Shown here: positions 5,891-6,565 of the stretch, piece by piece
How positions within the stretch are numbered: position 1 is the stretch's first letter
How the letters are laid out: every line of letters begins with the position of its first letter
Source: JARRNO01 sp037384885
Lineage (GTDB): Bacteria; Acidobacteriota; UBA4820; DSQY01
Assembly (NCBI GenBank): GCA_037384885.1
Contig: JARRNO010000123.1
Coordinates: 1-6,565, forward strand
Direction of reading: 5' to 3'
Length of the DNA stretch: 6,565 nt
Program-made: the position numbers and the translations under genes
The notes under the pieces: model-generated
The model's database searches: none
The model's input: only the letters and a program-made list of their open reading frames with translations
Told to the model about the DNA's origin: nothing

Positions 5891-6565
5891 ATCAACACAT
5901 CATCCAGCCCCAGCAAATTCATGATTACCTTCGCCACCATGCTGGCCACCATGATGCAGGCGGTGGACACATCGGTGGCGAACGTGGCGCTGCCGCACAT
6001 GCAGGGGACCTTTTCCGCCGGTGTGGACGAGATTACCTGGGTGCTGACCTCCTACCTGGTGGCCAACGCGGTGATCGTTCCCATGACCGGGTGGCTGGGA
6101 AATTTCTTCGGAAGACGCCGGATCTTTATCCTTTCCCTGGCCGTCTTCACCCTCGCTTCAGTGGGAACGGGCGCGGCGCCGACCCTCACCTTCTGCATCG
6201 TCATGCGTGTTCTCCAGGGGCTTTCCGGCGGCATTATCGTGCCCATGAGCCAGGCCATTCTGCTTGAAGCCTTCCCCCCGGAGGGCCGGGGCAAGGCGCT
6301 GTCGTACTTCGGGATCGGCGTGGTCTTCGGCCCGATTATCGGCCCCATCCTTGGCGGATGGATCACCGACCGGTTCGGCTGGCGCTGGATTTTCTATATC
6401 AACCTGCCCATCGGAATTCTGGCGATCATTCTCGCCCTCATCTTCGTCATCGACCCGCCCTACATCAAGAAGCCCAAGGGCCGGGTCGATTATTGGAGCT
6501 TTCTCTTCATCCTCCTGGGCCTGGGGAGTCTCGAAGTCGTCCTGAGCCGGGGCGAGCGATTCGAC
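5891..6565 (+). CDS. emrB: EmrB-type MFS (DHA2) efflux transporter, copy 2, partial (runs off right edge)
   Basis: The first 225 codons of a second DHA2 transporter; the 3' part is outside the window. Every N-terminal motif of copy 1 is kept: QAVDTSVANVALP (D1, with Asp26), GWLGNFFGRRR (motif A), RVLQGLSGG (motif B), GVVFGPIIGPILGGWI (motif C) and GWRWIFYINLPIGI. Counting by hand, about 152 of 217 aligned residues are identical to copy 1 (near 70%), so this is a tandem duplication. The start is unusual: AGGGAG lies 7 nt before an ATC at 5891, and the peptide from there (NTSSSPSKF…) aligns end to end with copy 1's N-terminus with one extra residue. The conservative alternative is ATG at 5921, which loses the short cytoplasmic tail but keeps the first helix and has no ribosome binding site. 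It has no adaptor gene of its own here, so it may share the upstream adaptor and channel or partner with copy 1. Confidence 0.9.
   Translation, partial: MNTSSSPSKFMITFATMLATMMQAVDTSVANVALPHMQGTFSAGVDEITWVLTSYLVANAVIVPMTGWLGNFFGRRRIFILSLAVFTLASVGTGAAPTLTFCIVMRVLQGLSGGIIVPMSQAILLEAFPPEGRGKALSYFGIGVVFGPIIGPILGGWITDRFGWRWIFYINLPIGILAIILALIFVIDPPYIKKPKGRVDYWSFLFILLGLGSLEVVLSRGERFD

Overview
The window is GC-rich Gram-negative DNA. The Gram-negative call rests on a TolC-type outer-membrane channel gene with a signal peptide and an EmrA-type periplasmic adaptor. The encoded families are too widespread to name a taxon. Desulfobacterota- or Acidobacteriota-like lineages are only a guess. There are no RNA genes, insertion sequences or CRISPR arrays.

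Layout: positions 1-241 hold no gene I can confirm. They contain two strong back-to-back hairpins (76-95 and 100-122) and perhaps the last codons of an unidentified gene ending at 64. On the minus strand, 242-904 encodes a two-domain receiver-PilZ protein, a likely c-di-GMP effector. A divergent intergenic region (905-1210) follows. It ends in a perfect consensus sigma-70 promoter (TTGACA, 17 bp, TATAAT) whose -10 box is flanked by two copies of a 15-bp direct repeat, very probably the operator of the next gene's product.

From 1211 to the right edge everything reads rightward as one apparent operon: a TetR-family repressor, a TolC-type outer-membrane factor, an EmrA-type membrane-fusion protein, an EmrB-type 14-TM (DHA2) MFS transporter, and a second EmrB-type paralogue cut off by the window end. 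The first three genes overlap (GTGA overlap, then an 8-nt ATGAGTAA overlap), which suggests translational coupling. The two emrB-like genes are set apart by gaps of 99 and 60 nt, the first holding a 9-bp-stem hairpin.

Together these genes encode a complete tripartite proton-driven efflux pump spanning both membranes, with its own repressor as first gene. The simplest model is autorepression: TetR blocks the promoter until a toxic compound binds it, and the whole pump is then induced. The unusual points are the tandem emrB pair (about 70% identical over the part visible) behind a single emrA/tolC pair, the apparent ATC start codon of the second emrB, and the consensus promoter with its tandem operator. 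The adjacent receiver-PilZ gene is divergent and has no evident functional tie to the pump.
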